From an uncultured Blautia sp. (GTDB lineage Bacteria; Bacillota_A; Clostridia; Lachnospirales; Lachnospiraceae), in assembly GCA_905209435.1 (NCBI GenBank), contig CAJLTE010000029.1, positions 1 to 32,230 on the forward strand: 32,230 nucleotides of DNA, given 5' to 3'. Shown piece by piece: positions 1-7,754 of this stretch. Numbering within the stretch: position 1 is the stretch's first letter; each line of letters begins with the position of its first letter. The notes below the pieces were generated by a model, which worked only from the letters and a program-made list of their open reading frames with translations, did no database searches and had not been told where the DNA came from. A program made the position numbers and the translations under genes.

Positions 1-35
1 TTGGTAACAAAAAATGCCGTATTTATGCGGCTTGT

Positions 36-52
36 GGCGTTTTGCAAACGCC
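36..52. promoter_or_regulatory. 17-bp palindrome upstream of the MerR-type gene
   Basis: A perfect inverted repeat with 7-base arms (GGCGTTT / AAACGCC) and a 3-base centre lies about 35 bases upstream of the MerR-family start. A second, shorter GCCG/CGGC repeat sits at 16-31. MerR regulators commonly bind dyads in their own promoters, so this may be an autoregulatory operator. I could not place a -35/-10 pair with 19-bp spacing around it, and a transcript hairpin is equally possible. Confidence 0.3.
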
Positions 53-87
53 TAAGTATGTTTATTGAGAGAGAGGGGGAAACGCCG

Positions 88-822
88 ATGATGACAGTGA
101 ATGAGGTAAGTAAAATAACAGGAGTGAGTATACGCACTTTGCAATATTATGACACCATTGGTCTCTTAAAACCAGTAGAATATACCGCATCAGGATACAG
201 ACTGTATGACGATACATCCTTAGAAAGGTTACAGCAAATTTTACTGTTCAGGGAACTGGAATTTCCGCTTAAGGAGATTAAAGGTATCATAGATGCACCT
301 AATTTTGACAGAAACAGAGCATTAGAACAGCAAATTGAACTGCTTACTATGAAAAAAGAACATCTGGAAAATCTTATTAACCTTGCTCGGGGAATAAAAG
401 GAATAGGGACGAAATATATGGATTTTAAAGCTTTTGATACGAGAAAGATAGATGAGTATTCTAAACGTGCAAAGGAACTGTGGGGACAGACGCCTGAGTA
501 TAAAGAGTACGAAGAGAAAACAAAGAACTGGACAGAAGATGACGAAGTTACAGTTGCGAATGAGTTTATGAAGATTTTTGTTGAGTTCGGGCAGATGAAG
601 GAAATGAATCCATCCGATGAACAGGTTCAGACACAGGTTAAAAAACTTCAGGATTATATTACGGAACATTTTTATACATGCTCGGTTAAAATTTTGCAGG
701 GGCTTGGAAGGATGTATGCTGGTGGAGGAGAACTTACTGAAAATATTGATGTTGCAGGTGGAACAGGAACTGCGGAATTTGCAAGTAAAGCTATTGATAT
801 ATTTGCAATGAATAGAATGTGA
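88..822 (+). CDS. MerR-family regulator with TipAS-type antibiotic-binding domain
   Basis: Probable 244-residue transcription activator. Residues 1-70 form the MerR winged helix (VSIRTLQYYD, then GLLKP and SGYRLYDD), followed by a helical linker at about 75-115. The C-terminal half has TipAS-like features: WGQTPEYKEYEEK near residue 130, and HFYTCSVKILQGLGRMY followed by the NID and GTAEF elements near the end. TipAS domains bind thiopeptide-like or other cyclic ligands and switch on resistance genes. The start chosen is the ATG at 88, because it follows a purine-rich GAGAGAGGGGG site and begins exactly at the MerR domain; the frame is open upstream to position 1 through a TTG, but those 29 residues match nothing in the family. 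No export or resistance gene is adjacent in the window, so the ligand is unknown. Confidence 0.88.
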   Translation: MMTVNEVSKITGVSIRTLQYYDTIGLLKPVEYTASGYRLYDDTSLERLQQILLFRELEFPLKEIKGIIDAPNFDRNRALEQQIELLTMKKEHLENLINLARGIKGIGTKYMDFKAFDTRKIDEYSKRAKELWGQTPEYKEYEEKTKNWTEDDEVTVANEFMKIFVEFGQMKEMNPSDEQVQTQVKKLQDYITEHFYTCSVKILQGLGRMYAGGGELTENIDVAGGTGTAEFASKAIDIFAMNRM

Positions 823-863
823 AATTGATATTTTTATTGTTACAAAGAATAATTTAAAATATC

Positions 864-1235
864 TTGAGAAGCGGATGTGAATGACCTGAAATGAGAAAAA
901 TATAATTTTCAGTCATCGTAATAAGCGAATAGGGATGACTGAAAATGAGAAAAGAATAATTCCAGTCACCTTCAGAGGCGAATATAGATGACTTAAAATA
1001 AGAAAAATAAAAATGAGGTCATTGTAAGACACAAGTATGAATGACCTGAAATAAGAAAAATATGATTTACAGTCATCATGAGAGACGAGAATAAATGACC
1101 TGAAATAAAAAAGGTAGAATTCCAGTCATCTTAAAATGAGACTATGAATGACTTAGAATAAGAAATGTAGGAATACAGTCAACATCAACAGAGATTTTGT
1201 TTGACTAGATTTACAAAAAATAAAAATCCAGTCAA
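864..1235. repeat. Degenerate 53-bp tandem array of about seven hairpin-forming units
   Basis: Seven units begin with ATGAC or TTGAC at 881, 935, 988, 1041, 1095, 1148 and 1201, so the period is 53 or 54 bases throughout. Each unit is a roughly 37-base imperfect inverted repeat running from ATGACCTGAAA to a CAGTCATC-like end with an A-rich centre. The units are joined by 16-17 base linkers that resemble one another (often containing GCGAATA). Units drift in sequence but keep the TGAC/GTCA pairing. The spacing is close to five helical turns. Function is unknown; protein-binding array or remnant satellite are both possible. Confidence 0.85.
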
Positions 1236-1272
1236 AGAACATGAAATATAGACAGCATTACAATAATATATT

Positions 1273-1404
1273 GTGACCTGTTATACTTTATTAGAGCTTT
1301 TTCAAGCATTAATCAAGAGTATAGATTATTTACAACAACTTCATCGTCTCAAAAATCCGAAAAAGCCAGGAAAACCAGAAATCAACAGAGTTCGTGTTGA
1401 CTAA
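1273..1404 (+). pseudogene. Possible C-terminal coding remnant, unidentified
   Basis: A short open frame ends at TAA 1402-1404 and reads in its last part LKNPKKPGKPEINRVRVD, preceded by a helical-looking LFQALIKSIDYLQQLHR. It has no ribosome binding site and only a possible GTG at 1273; a stop closes the frame at 1264. The protein-like composition suggests the tail of a decayed gene. I do not recognise a family, and a frame of 43 codons can also arise by chance. Confidence 0.2.
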
Positions 1405-1582
1405 TTTGTATAGTAGATGATAAAATTAATCTATAAAATTATTGTATCTGATTCACGCATCTGCGAAATATTTGCTGAAAAAGACATAACAGTAATTAAT
1501 TGAAATGATCTTAATACAAATAAATAAGAAAACTCTGACGGCAAGGAGAATCCGAGCGGAAATAGTTACTAGATAAGAATTT

Positions 1583-1627
1583 ACAAAACCATTTTTCTGA
1601 CAAAACGCCAGGAAAGTGGTTTTTTGT
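1583..1627 (+). terminator. Strong intrinsic-terminator hairpin upstream of the operon
   Basis: ACAAAACCATTTTTCTG (1583-1599) can pair along its whole length with CAGGAAAGTGGTTTTTT (from 1609), using two G-T wobbles, around a 9-base loop. The right arm contains a run of six T. This is a good Rho-independent terminator shape, yet no recognisable gene precedes it within 700 bases. It may end a small RNA or an untranslated leader starting around 1500, or act as an attenuator for the operon at 1949. Confidence 0.6.
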
Positions 1628-1747
1628 ATATTTAGAAAGTTTCGGTGGAATTACCTGTCATACAAAAATCTGAGGATAGGAATACCTTATGTCGGATAGA
1701 AATTCCGTTGCTAAAGAGAAATGTCGTAAATCTAAAAGATTGTAGGT

Positions 1748-1910
1748 TAGTACATCGTTTTCGAAATAACTATACCACTCACTTGTCTGCAAATTCGATT
1801 GCACAGATGAAAAAGCCTCAGCGTAGCCCGCTACGCCTACGTTTTTTCATCTGCACACTCGAATCCATATCCTGCGCGATTGGTATAGTTATTTACGAAA
1901 CGATGTACTA
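1748..1910. repeat. MITE-like palindromic element with central CGTAGC core (copy 1)
   Basis: The outer arms at 1748-1777 and 1881-1910 are near-perfect inverted repeats of 30 bases (TAGTACATCGTTT... and its complement, one small shift). Nested arms pair at 1793-1814 and 1842-1864 (ATTCGA...CAGATGAAAAA). The centre at 1822-1837 is CGTAGCCCGCTACGCC. The reverse complement of this 16-base core occurs unchanged in the element at 16090-16255. There is no transposase in the window; the shape fits a non-autonomous palindromic element. Its right end lies 39 bases before the first gene of the nitrogenase-like operon. Confidence 0.7.
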
Positions 1911-1948
1911 GATTCTATATTAAGCAGCAAAACAATAGGAGGGGCAAT

Positions 1949-2710
1949 ATGTTAAAAGTAGCAATATACGGAAAGGGCGGTATCGGAAAGTCCACAGTGA
2001 CTTCCAATCTGGCGGCCGCTTTTGCAAATATGGGGAAGCGTGTCATTCAGATCGGCTGTGATCCGAAAGCGGATTCCACTATTAATTTATTAGGCGGAGA
2101 GCCACTTCGTCCGGTAATGAATTTTATGCGGGAAGAGGACGAGGAGCCGGATGAGCTGGCGCAGATTTCAAAGGAAGGATACGGCGGAATCCTCTGCATT
2201 GAGACTGGCGGACCGACACCAGGACTTGGCTGTGCGGGACGTGGAATTATTGCAACTTTTCAGCTCCTTGAGGACATGGAATTATTCGAACATTATAAGC
2301 CGGATGTGGTTTTATATGATGTATTAGGCGATGTTGTATGTGGCGGTTTTGCAGCACCGATCCGTGAGGGATACGCAGACAAAGTTCTGATCGTTACATC
2401 CGGAGAGAAGATGGCACTGTATGCTGCGAACAATATTTCCAGCGCAGTCAGAAACTTCGAGGATCGCAGCTATGCCCGTGTATTTGGCATCGTGTTAAAC
2501 CACAGAAATGTAGAAAATGAGACCGAGAAAGTACAGGCATTTTCTGAAAAAATCGGAGTGCCGATCGTAGGAGAAGTGCCGCGAAGTGATGAAATCATCC
2601 ACTGGGAAGAACAGGGAAAGACAGTGATCGAAGGAAATCCAGACTCCGAGATCAGTAGATGTTTCCTTGACCTGGCTGCATTGTTATGGAAAGAAGAGGA
2701 AAACGTATGA
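1949..2710 (+). CDS. NifH-like ATP-dependent iron-sulfur reductase, first set
   Basis: This 253-residue protein belongs to the nitrogenase iron-protein family (NifH/BchL/ChlL/CfbC). The family forms a homodimer bridged by one [4Fe-4S] cluster and passes electrons to a partner component 1 with ATP hydrolysis. The P-loop GKGGIGKST is at residues 8-16, the DPKADST region at 38-44, and the two cluster cysteines are in GLGCAGRG (Cys95) and DVVCGGF (Cys131). The ATG at 1949 follows AGGAGGGG. It is the first gene of the operon and ends in an ATGA overlap with its NifD-like partner, which implies a dedicated reductase-component 1 pair. Dinitrogen reduction is not implied; the surrounding genes are unlike a nif cluster. 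The substrate is unknown. Confidence 0.93.
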   Translation: MLKVAIYGKGGIGKSTVTSNLAAAFANMGKRVIQIGCDPKADSTINLLGGEPLRPVMNFMREEDEEPDELAQISKEGYGGILCIETGGPTPGLGCAGRGIIATFQLLEDMELFEHYKPDVVLYDVLGDVVCGGFAAPIREGYADKVLIVTSGEKMALYAANNISSAVRNFEDRSYARVFGIVLNHRNVENETEKVQAFSEKIGVPIVGEVPRSDEIIHWEEQGKTVIEGNPDSEISRCFLDLAALLWKEEENV

Positions 2711-3987
2711 GACAGGAAGCCTATTTTTGTACAGTAAAAGAGCTGAATGAACTGGGAAAAGATAAGATTCCGCAGCAGCTTATTTCCCATACACATCTGA
2801 TCTACAGTTCTCCGGCAACGTTGGCGTTCAACTCGCCGGGAGCAGAAGGATTTGGCGTTAAGCGTGCAGGTCTGGCAGTTCCGGACTCTATCATGCTGAT
2901 CGTGTCTCCGGGATGCTGTGGTCGTAATACATCGGTGCTTAGTTCCATGCGTGCTTACCATGACCGTTTCTATTATCTGCTGATGGACGAGACAGATATC
3001 GTAACAGGAAGACATTTGAAAAAGATTCCAAAAGCAGTGGCGGAAATCTGCGAAGAACTTGAGAAAAAGCCATCCGTTGTGATGATATGTATTACCTGTG
3101 TGGATGCCCTGCTTGGCACAGATATGGAGCGTGTCTGTCACAAGGCAGAGGAATATGCAGGGATTCCCGTAAGACCATGCTATATGTATGCGCTGACCAG
3201 AGAAGGCAGAAAGCCGCCGATGGTACATGTGCGGCAGTCCATTTATTCTCTGCTGGAGCCGAAGAAGAAAAAAGGAAATGTGGTGAATTTACTGGGATAT
3301 TTTTCACCGCTGGTGGATGATTGTGAACTTTATGATCTGCTTCACGGAGCTGGGGTAAAAACAATCCATGAGATTTCCAGATGCAGGGATTATGCGGAAT
3401 ACCAGACTATGTCAGAAGCAAACTTTAATCTGGTGCTGCATCCGGAAGCGCGCTTTGCAGCAGAGGATTTTCATGACCGTCTGAAAATTCCGTATATTGA
3501 GCTGTGCAGACTGTATCAGATTGATAAAATTGCCAGTCAGTATCGTGCATTTGGAGCTGCATTAGGTGTGGAATTTGATGATGAAATACCGCGAAAGGCA
3601 GCAGAGGATGCAGTGGCAAAATTTAAGAAAGTACATACAGATGCAGCGTTTGCAGTTGGAGAATGGATGAATGGAGATCCATTTGAGCTGGCACTTGCAC
3701 TGGTGCGCTATGGATTTCGTGTACCGGAGATTTATGGAACCTTATCCGGTGAAAATTTCATCTATGTGAAGCAATTAGCACAGATCAGTCCGGAGACAAA
3801 AGTATTTTCCAACCTGGAACCAACCATGCTGTATTATGACGGAAGTCAGTCCGGTGTCAATCTGACTATTGGAAAAGATGCCGGATATTATCATAAAGAA
3901 TGTCCAAACGTGCTCTGGAATGAAGAACGGCAGCCATACGGTTATGCCGGTGTTCGCAGACTGTTTGAGGCACTGGCGGAGGTGTAA
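2707..3987 (+). CDS. Nitrogenase component-1-like subunit (NifD-like), first set
   Basis: A 426-residue protein of the nitrogenase component 1 superfamily. It shows the family's early cysteine in SPGCCGRN (Cys70/71), followed by a MDETDIVTG stretch that matches the NifD segment before its second cluster region. A second cysteine site is [12 protein letters not shown] (Cys128/131), aligned with the NifD CPVGLIGDD segment. The end, [14 protein letters not shown], matches the family's closing GFDG motif. The middle cysteine and the clear cofactor ligands of true NifD (Cys275, His442) are not evident, so a simple [4Fe-4S] cluster as in dark protochlorophyllide reductase is more likely than P-cluster plus FeMo-co. 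The start at 2707 overlaps the NifH-like stop as ATGA. It probably pairs with the next gene as a heterotetramer. Confidence 0.88.
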   Translation: MRQEAYFCTVKELNELGKDKIPQQLISHTHLIYSSPATLAFNSPGAEGFGVKRAGLAVPDSIMLIVSPGCCGRNTSVLSSMRAYHDRFYYLLMDETDIVTGRHLKKIPKAVAEICEELEKKPSVVMICITCVDALLGTDMERVCHKAEEYAGIPVRPCYMYALTREGRKPPMVHVRQSIYSLLEPKKKKGNVVNLLGYFSPLVDDCELYDLLHGAGVKTIHEISRCRDYAEYQTMSEANFNLVLHPEARFAAEDFHDRLKIPYIELCRLYQIDKIASQYRAFGAALGVEFDDEIPRKAAEDAVAKFKKVHTDAAFAVGEWMNGDPFELALALVRYGFRVPEIYGTLSGENFIYVKQLAQISPETKVFSNLEPTMLYYDGSQSGVNLTIGKDAGYYHKECPNVLWNEERQPYGYAGVRRLFEALAEV

Positions 3988-3991
3988 CGCG

Positions 3992-5128
3992 ATGAGGGGA
4001 TTGAGAAAATATCTGACACCTTTTGCACCGGATCAGTCCGGAGCTGTGTCTGTATTATATGAATTTGGTGGAATTATTGTTATCTGTGATGCCGGTGGCT
4101 GCACCGGAAATATCTGTGGATTTGATGAGCCTCGGTGGTTTGAGAGCAAAAGTGCACTGTTCAGTGCAGGGCTTCGTGACATGGATGCGATCCTTGGCCG
4201 TGATGATCGTCTGGTGGCAAAACTTGCAGATGCAGTGACAAAGCTGGATGCAAAGTTCGCGGCGATCATCGGGACACCGGTTCCGGCAGTGATCGGAACG
4301 GATTATCATGCACTGAAGCGTATGACTGAGAAGAAAGTAGATCTGCCGATCCTGACTGTGGACACGGATGGCATGAAATTATATGATAAGGGCGAAGAGA
4401 AAGCATGGCTGGAGCTGTTCCTGGTATTTGGATGCGAAAAGGAAGCGGTGATTCAGGGCAGGATAGGAATCCTGGGCATGACACCACAGGACATCAGTGA
4501 TCTTCACGCAGCAGACCGCATCCGGGAACGTTTTGCGGCAGAGGGGAAAACAGCAGTCTGTTACGGAATGGGAAACGGACTTGAGGATGTGAAAACGGCT
4601 TCCAGCGTAGAAAAAAATATCGTGGTATCACCGTCAGCTTTGGAAGCAGCGAAATATCTGGAACGAACCTATGGAACACCGTATGAAGTGGGATATCCGC
4701 TGGTGGATGAATTGGTCTGCGATATGAATTATCATGGAAAAAAGGTGCTTATTGTACAGCAGCAGGTGATCGGAGGTGCTATCCGGGAGGAAATATTAAA
4801 GAAAGCACCGGATGCACAGGTAACAGTGGCAAGCTGGTTTATGATGAAACCGGAGCTTCGCAGGGACGAAGACCTGCATCTGCGTGACGAAGAAGATTAT
4901 ATCGAATTGGTGGAAAATGGAGCCTATGATGTGATTTATGCGGATCCATGTATGGCGAGAATGACACCGAAGTTTGAGGGAGTATTTGTGGACACTGTAC
5001 ATTTTGCTATGTCAGGGAAACTTGTAACAGTGGAAGCAGCGAAGGAATCAAAAGAACCGGGAAAACTGGACAGTCACGATCAGTATGATTACAATCGTAC
5101 GAGTTCAGTGGGAGAAGCGTATGAATAA
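3992..5128 (+). CDS. Nitrogenase component-1-like subunit (NifK-like), first set
   Basis: A 378-residue component-1-type subunit and probable partner of the preceding NifD-like protein. Near the N-terminus, CDAGGC places Asp33 and Cys37 where the second copy (at 12405) has DPSGC with Asp33 and Cys37 at the same numbers; these are the likely cluster-facing residues. Cys32 and Cys42 are extra here. Shared blocks with the second copy include DE(P/I)RW, the GL..(M/I)DAI segment and the G(T/S)P(V/I)P...GTD segment. The ATG at 3992 follows GGAGGT, four bases after the upstream stop; the frame is open further upstream inside the previous gene, but that part is out of family. It overlaps hypF by eight bases. 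Confidence 0.85.
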   Translation: MRGLRKYLTPFAPDQSGAVSVLYEFGGIIVICDAGGCTGNICGFDEPRWFESKSALFSAGLRDMDAILGRDDRLVAKLADAVTKLDAKFAAIIGTPVPAVIGTDYHALKRMTEKKVDLPILTVDTDGMKLYDKGEEKAWLELFLVFGCEKEAVIQGRIGILGMTPQDISDLHAADRIRERFAAEGKTAVCYGMGNGLEDVKTASSVEKNIVVSPSALEAAKYLERTYGTPYEVGYPLVDELVCDMNYHGKKVLIVQQQVIGGAIREEILKKAPDAQVTVASWFMMKPELRRDEDLHLRDEEDYIELVENGAYDVIYADPCMARMTPKFEGVFVDTVHFAMSGKLVTVEAAKESKEPGKLDSHDQYDYNRTSSVGEAYE

Positions 5129-7523
5129 AGAGGAAATAACCTGGCGTATCCGGGTATACGGTATCGTTCAGGGAGTTGGATTTCGGCCGACAGTAAGCCG
5201 CCACGCGACGACCCATAGAATTCGCGGAACTGTCTGTAATAAGGGACCCTATGTGGAAATTTATGCACAGGGCACAAAAGAACAGGTCGAAGGATTCCTG
5301 AACGAGCTGGAAGAACATCCGCCGAAGCGTGCGGCTATTTTAAAAATAAATACAGAAGATATTACTGCAGAGACAGCAGTACATTTTGAAACATTTGACA
5401 TTATTGAGAGTGAGAAAACAAAGGGTGAGATCTTCGTTTCCCCGGATATTGCAATCTGTGAAGAATGCAAGGAAGAAATGTTTGATCCAAAGAACCGGCG
5501 GTATCTGCATCCGTTTATCAACTGTACCTGCTGTGGCCCAAGGCTTACCATTCTGGATGCACTGCCATATGACAGGGAACGTACAAGTATGAAAGAATTT
5601 CCCATGTGCCCGGACTGTGCGAAAGAATATTTTGATGAAAAAACAAGACGCTATGATGCCCAGCCTGTATGCTGCAATGAATGTGGACCGGAAGTGTATC
5701 TGATCGGCAGATCAGAGCGGGGACGGGAAGCTATTACATATACGCGGCAGATGATCAGTGAAGGTAAGATTGTGGCGATCAAAGGAATCGGAGGTTTTCA
5801 TCTGTGCTGTGATGCGACGAATGAAGAAGCAGTTAAGCGTCTGCGGACATTAAAGAAACGTCCTGCCAAGCCTTTTGCAGTGATGGCAAAGGATGAAGCA
5901 GTGGTAAAACAGGAATGTGTTGTAACACCGGAGCAGGAGGCAATACTTACCGGACACCAGAAACCAATCCTGTTACTGGACAGACAAAACAATGGCAGAC
6001 TGGCATCTTCTGTAGCACCGGGAAATCCGAAAGTTGGCGTGATGCTTCCTTATGCACCGGCGCAGTTGCTGATATTTCAGTATGATGATGGAATCAAAAT
6101 GCCGGATCTTCTGGTGATGACCAGCGGGAATACTTCGGGGGCTCCGATTTGTCGTGAGGATGAAGAAGCTATTGCTGAACTGTCACATTTATGTGATGCG
6201 ATGCTCTCACACAATCGAAAAATCAGGATCCGGGCAGATGATACGGTGATGGATTTTTATAAGAATGAACCGTATATGATCCGGCGCTCCAGAGGTTATG
6301 CACCATTGCCATTTATGACATCAACAGACTGGAAAGGACAGGTACTTGCTGTTGGTGGAGAATTGAAAAATACTTTTTGCATTGGTGTGGACAGTCGGTT
6401 TTATCCGTCACCATATGTGGGAGATCTGGAAGATCTGAGAACGGTAAAGGCATTGCAGGAGACGATTCACCGTTTTCAGACATTATTGGAAGTAAAGCCA
6501 CAGGCAGTGGTCTGTGACCTGCATCCAAAGTACAATTCAACAGTAGTTGCAAAGGAATTGGGTTATCCGATGATCCAGGTGCAGCATCATTACGCGCACA
6601 TCTTATCCTGCATGACAGAAAATGACTGCCAGGAACCAGTCATCGGAGTTGCTTTTGACGGAACCGGATATGGAACGGACAGCACGATCTGGGGCGGAGA
6701 GATTCTGCTGGCAGATTATGAGGATTTTACAAGATTTGGAAGTATTACTCCGTTTTTGCAGATTGGCGGTGACACTTCCGCAAAAGAGGGCTGGCGTATT
6801 GCGGTATCTATGATCTATGGATACACGAAAGACCGCGAACAGGCATGGGAGATTATTGAAAAGCTTGATCTTTGCAGTGAACAGGAAAGCAAAGTGCAGT
6901 TTACTATGGCAGACCGGAAAATCAATGCAGTGATTTCAACCAGTGTGGGAAGGCTTTTTGATGCAGTCAGTGCGATACTTGGTATCAGGCGACAGTCAAG
7001 TTTTGAGGGCGAAGCATCGATGGCACTGGAGTTTGCGGCAGAAGCATACGAACAGCGAAAATATGAACAGCAAGAATGTGAACAAGAAAAATACAAACAG
7101 CAAAAAAACAAATATGAGCCGCAACAAGATGTAGATGGAATGCTGACCGGAAATGAAAAAACGGACAGGCTGGTATATGAAAATGAGGAACGTTTCATTT
7201 TGAATACCAGAATGCTGGTACAGCAGATCGTAGAAGAAAAAATCCAAGGTGCAGACAGCGAAAGGCTTGCATATCTGTTCCATCAGGTACTGGCAGAGCA
7301 GATTACAACAGTCTGCATCGAGGCCCGCAACAACAGCGGCAGAAATAAAGCTGCCCTGAGCGGAGGAGTATTTCAGAATCGATTGTTGCTGCGTCTGACA
7401 GAAGAACGACTCATGCAGGAAGGATTTGAAGTGCTGCGGCACCACATGATTCCGCCAAATGATGGAGGAATCGCGATCGGGCAGGCAGCATATGGGATGT
7501 GGCATTTGAACAATAATATATGA
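5121..7523 (+). CDS. hypF: Carbamoyltransferase HypF
   Basis: HypF turns carbamoyl phosphate and ATP into a carbamoyl-adenylate and transfers the carbamoyl group to the C-terminal cysteine of HypE, the first step towards the cyanide ligands of the hydrogenase iron. All domains are visible in 800 residues: N-terminal acylphosphatase (VQGVGFRP), two zinc-finger-like CxxC pairs (CEEC/CTCC and CPDC/CNEC), a YrdC-type domain (KGIGGFHL, KRPAKPFAVM, MTSGN) and a Kae1-like domain with QHHYAH and FDGTGYG. It is slightly longer than usual because of a Gln/Lys/Tyr-rich insertion near residues 643-669. Its ATG at 5121 lies inside the end of the preceding gene, with GGGAGAAG just upstream. It is placed between two nitrogenase-like sets rather than beside a hydrogenase. 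Confidence 0.96.
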   Translation: MNKEEITWRIRVYGIVQGVGFRPTVSRHATTHRIRGTVCNKGPYVEIYAQGTKEQVEGFLNELEEHPPKRAAILKINTEDITAETAVHFETFDIIESEKTKGEIFVSPDIAICEECKEEMFDPKNRRYLHPFINCTCCGPRLTILDALPYDRERTSMKEFPMCPDCAKEYFDEKTRRYDAQPVCCNECGPEVYLIGRSERGREAITYTRQMISEGKIVAIKGIGGFHLCCDATNEEAVKRLRTLKKRPAKPFAVMAKDEAVVKQECVVTPEQEAILTGHQKPILLLDRQNNGRLASSVAPGNPKVGVMLPYAPAQLLIFQYDDGIKMPDLLVMTSGNTSGAPICREDEEAIAELSHLCDAMLSHNRKIRIRADDTVMDFYKNEPYMIRRSRGYAPLPFMTSTDWKGQVLAVGGELKNTFCIGVDSRFYPSPYVGDLEDLRTVKALQETIHRFQTLLEVKPQAVVCDLHPKYNSTVVAKELGYPMIQVQHHYAHILSCMTENDCQEPVIGVAFDGTGYGTDSTIWGGEILLADYEDFTRFGSITPFLQIGGDTSAKEGWRIAVSMIYGYTKDREQAWEIIEKLDLCSEQESKVQFTMADRKINAVISTSVGRLFDAVSAILGIRRQSSFEGEASMALEFAAEAYEQRKYEQQECEQEKYKQQKNKYEPQQDVDGMLTGNEKTDRLVYENEERFILNTRMLVQQIVEEKIQGADSERLAYLFHQVLAEQITTVCIEARNNSGRNKAALSGGVFQNRLLLRLTEERLMQEGFEVLRHHMIPPNDGGIAIGQAAYGMWHLNNNI
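7047..7127 (+). repeat. 15-bp repeat insertion inside hypF
   Basis: Within the Kae1-like domain region of hypF, about five degenerate 15-base units encode pentapeptides of the form [KE]-[YC]-[EK]-Q-[QER] (residues about 643-669). The stretch is highly charged and glutamine-rich and interrupts otherwise conserved HypF sequence. It is probably a flexible loop produced by repeat expansion. Confidence 0.7.
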
Positions 7524-7544
7524 GTGGACAGGAGGATATAAAAA

Positions 7545-7754
7545 ATGTGTGTAGGATTATCTGCAAAAGTAGTAAAGATCAGTAACGGCACAGCGCTCAT
7601 CGACGCAGGCGGTGCCAAAAGAGAGGTTTCTTCCCAGCTTCTGGAAGATCTGGAGCCTGGAGATTATGTCATGGTTCATGCAGGTGTGGCGATTGCAAAG
7701 ATCACTGATGAAGATGACAGTGAAACAGAACAGCTCATGGAGGAATTTTTATAA
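7545..7754 (+). CDS. hypC: HypC-type maturation chaperone
   Basis: A 69-residue HypC/HybG-family protein. HypC binds HypD and carries the iron that receives the cyanide and CO ligands; its N-terminal Cys2 is essential, and here the protein begins MCVGLSAKV (the usual start is MCLAIPGKV). Residues 40-52 (DYVMVHAGVAIAK) fit the second HypC signature with its conserved His-Ala-Gly. The C-terminus is acidic. The ATG follows AGGAGG with good spacing, 21 bases after hypF, and the stop overlaps the hypD start by one base. The altered N-terminal motif could signal a client other than a standard [NiFe] hydrogenase, but this is only suggestive. Confidence 0.93.
   Translation: MCVGLSAKVVKISNGTALIDAGGAKREVSSQLLEDLEPGDYVMVHAGVAIAKITDEDDSETEQLMEEFL

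Larger units (their letters stand above)
823..1948. other. 1.1-kb intergenic region with repeats and no convincing gene
   Basis: This AT-rich gap separates the MerR-type gene from the nitrogenase-like operon. It holds, in order, a 53-bp tandem array, a possible 43-codon coding remnant, an unassigned stretch (1405-1580), a strong terminator-like hairpin and a 163-bp palindromic element ending 39 bases before the operon. An open frame at 1645-1911 exists only because the palindromic element happens to lack stops. The operon promoter could not be fixed. A weak candidate is TTTACG at 1892-1897 with TATATT at 1916-1921 (18-base spacing), which would place the -35 inside the palindrome's right arm. 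Confidence 0.7.

Noticed and set aside
864..1235. CRISPR array
   Set aside because: The repeated units are degenerate, the 16-17 base linkers resemble each other rather than being unique, and there are no cas genes.
1500..1580. Known riboswitch class upstream of the operon
   Set aside because: The stretch before the terminator was compared from memory with molybdenum-cofactor, FMN, TPP, ykkC, fluoride and glutamine motifs, and none fitted; only an unassigned leader is claimed.
1645..1911. 88-codon open frame before the operon
   Set aside because: It coincides with the palindromic element, has no ribosome binding site, and its sequence follows the inverted repeat rather than any protein-like pattern.
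2470..3228. Long minus-strand open frame across the NifH-like/NifD-like junction
   Set aside because: It is antisense to well-supported genes and has no family likeness; His/Cys/Ser-rich composition is typical of antisense shadow frames.
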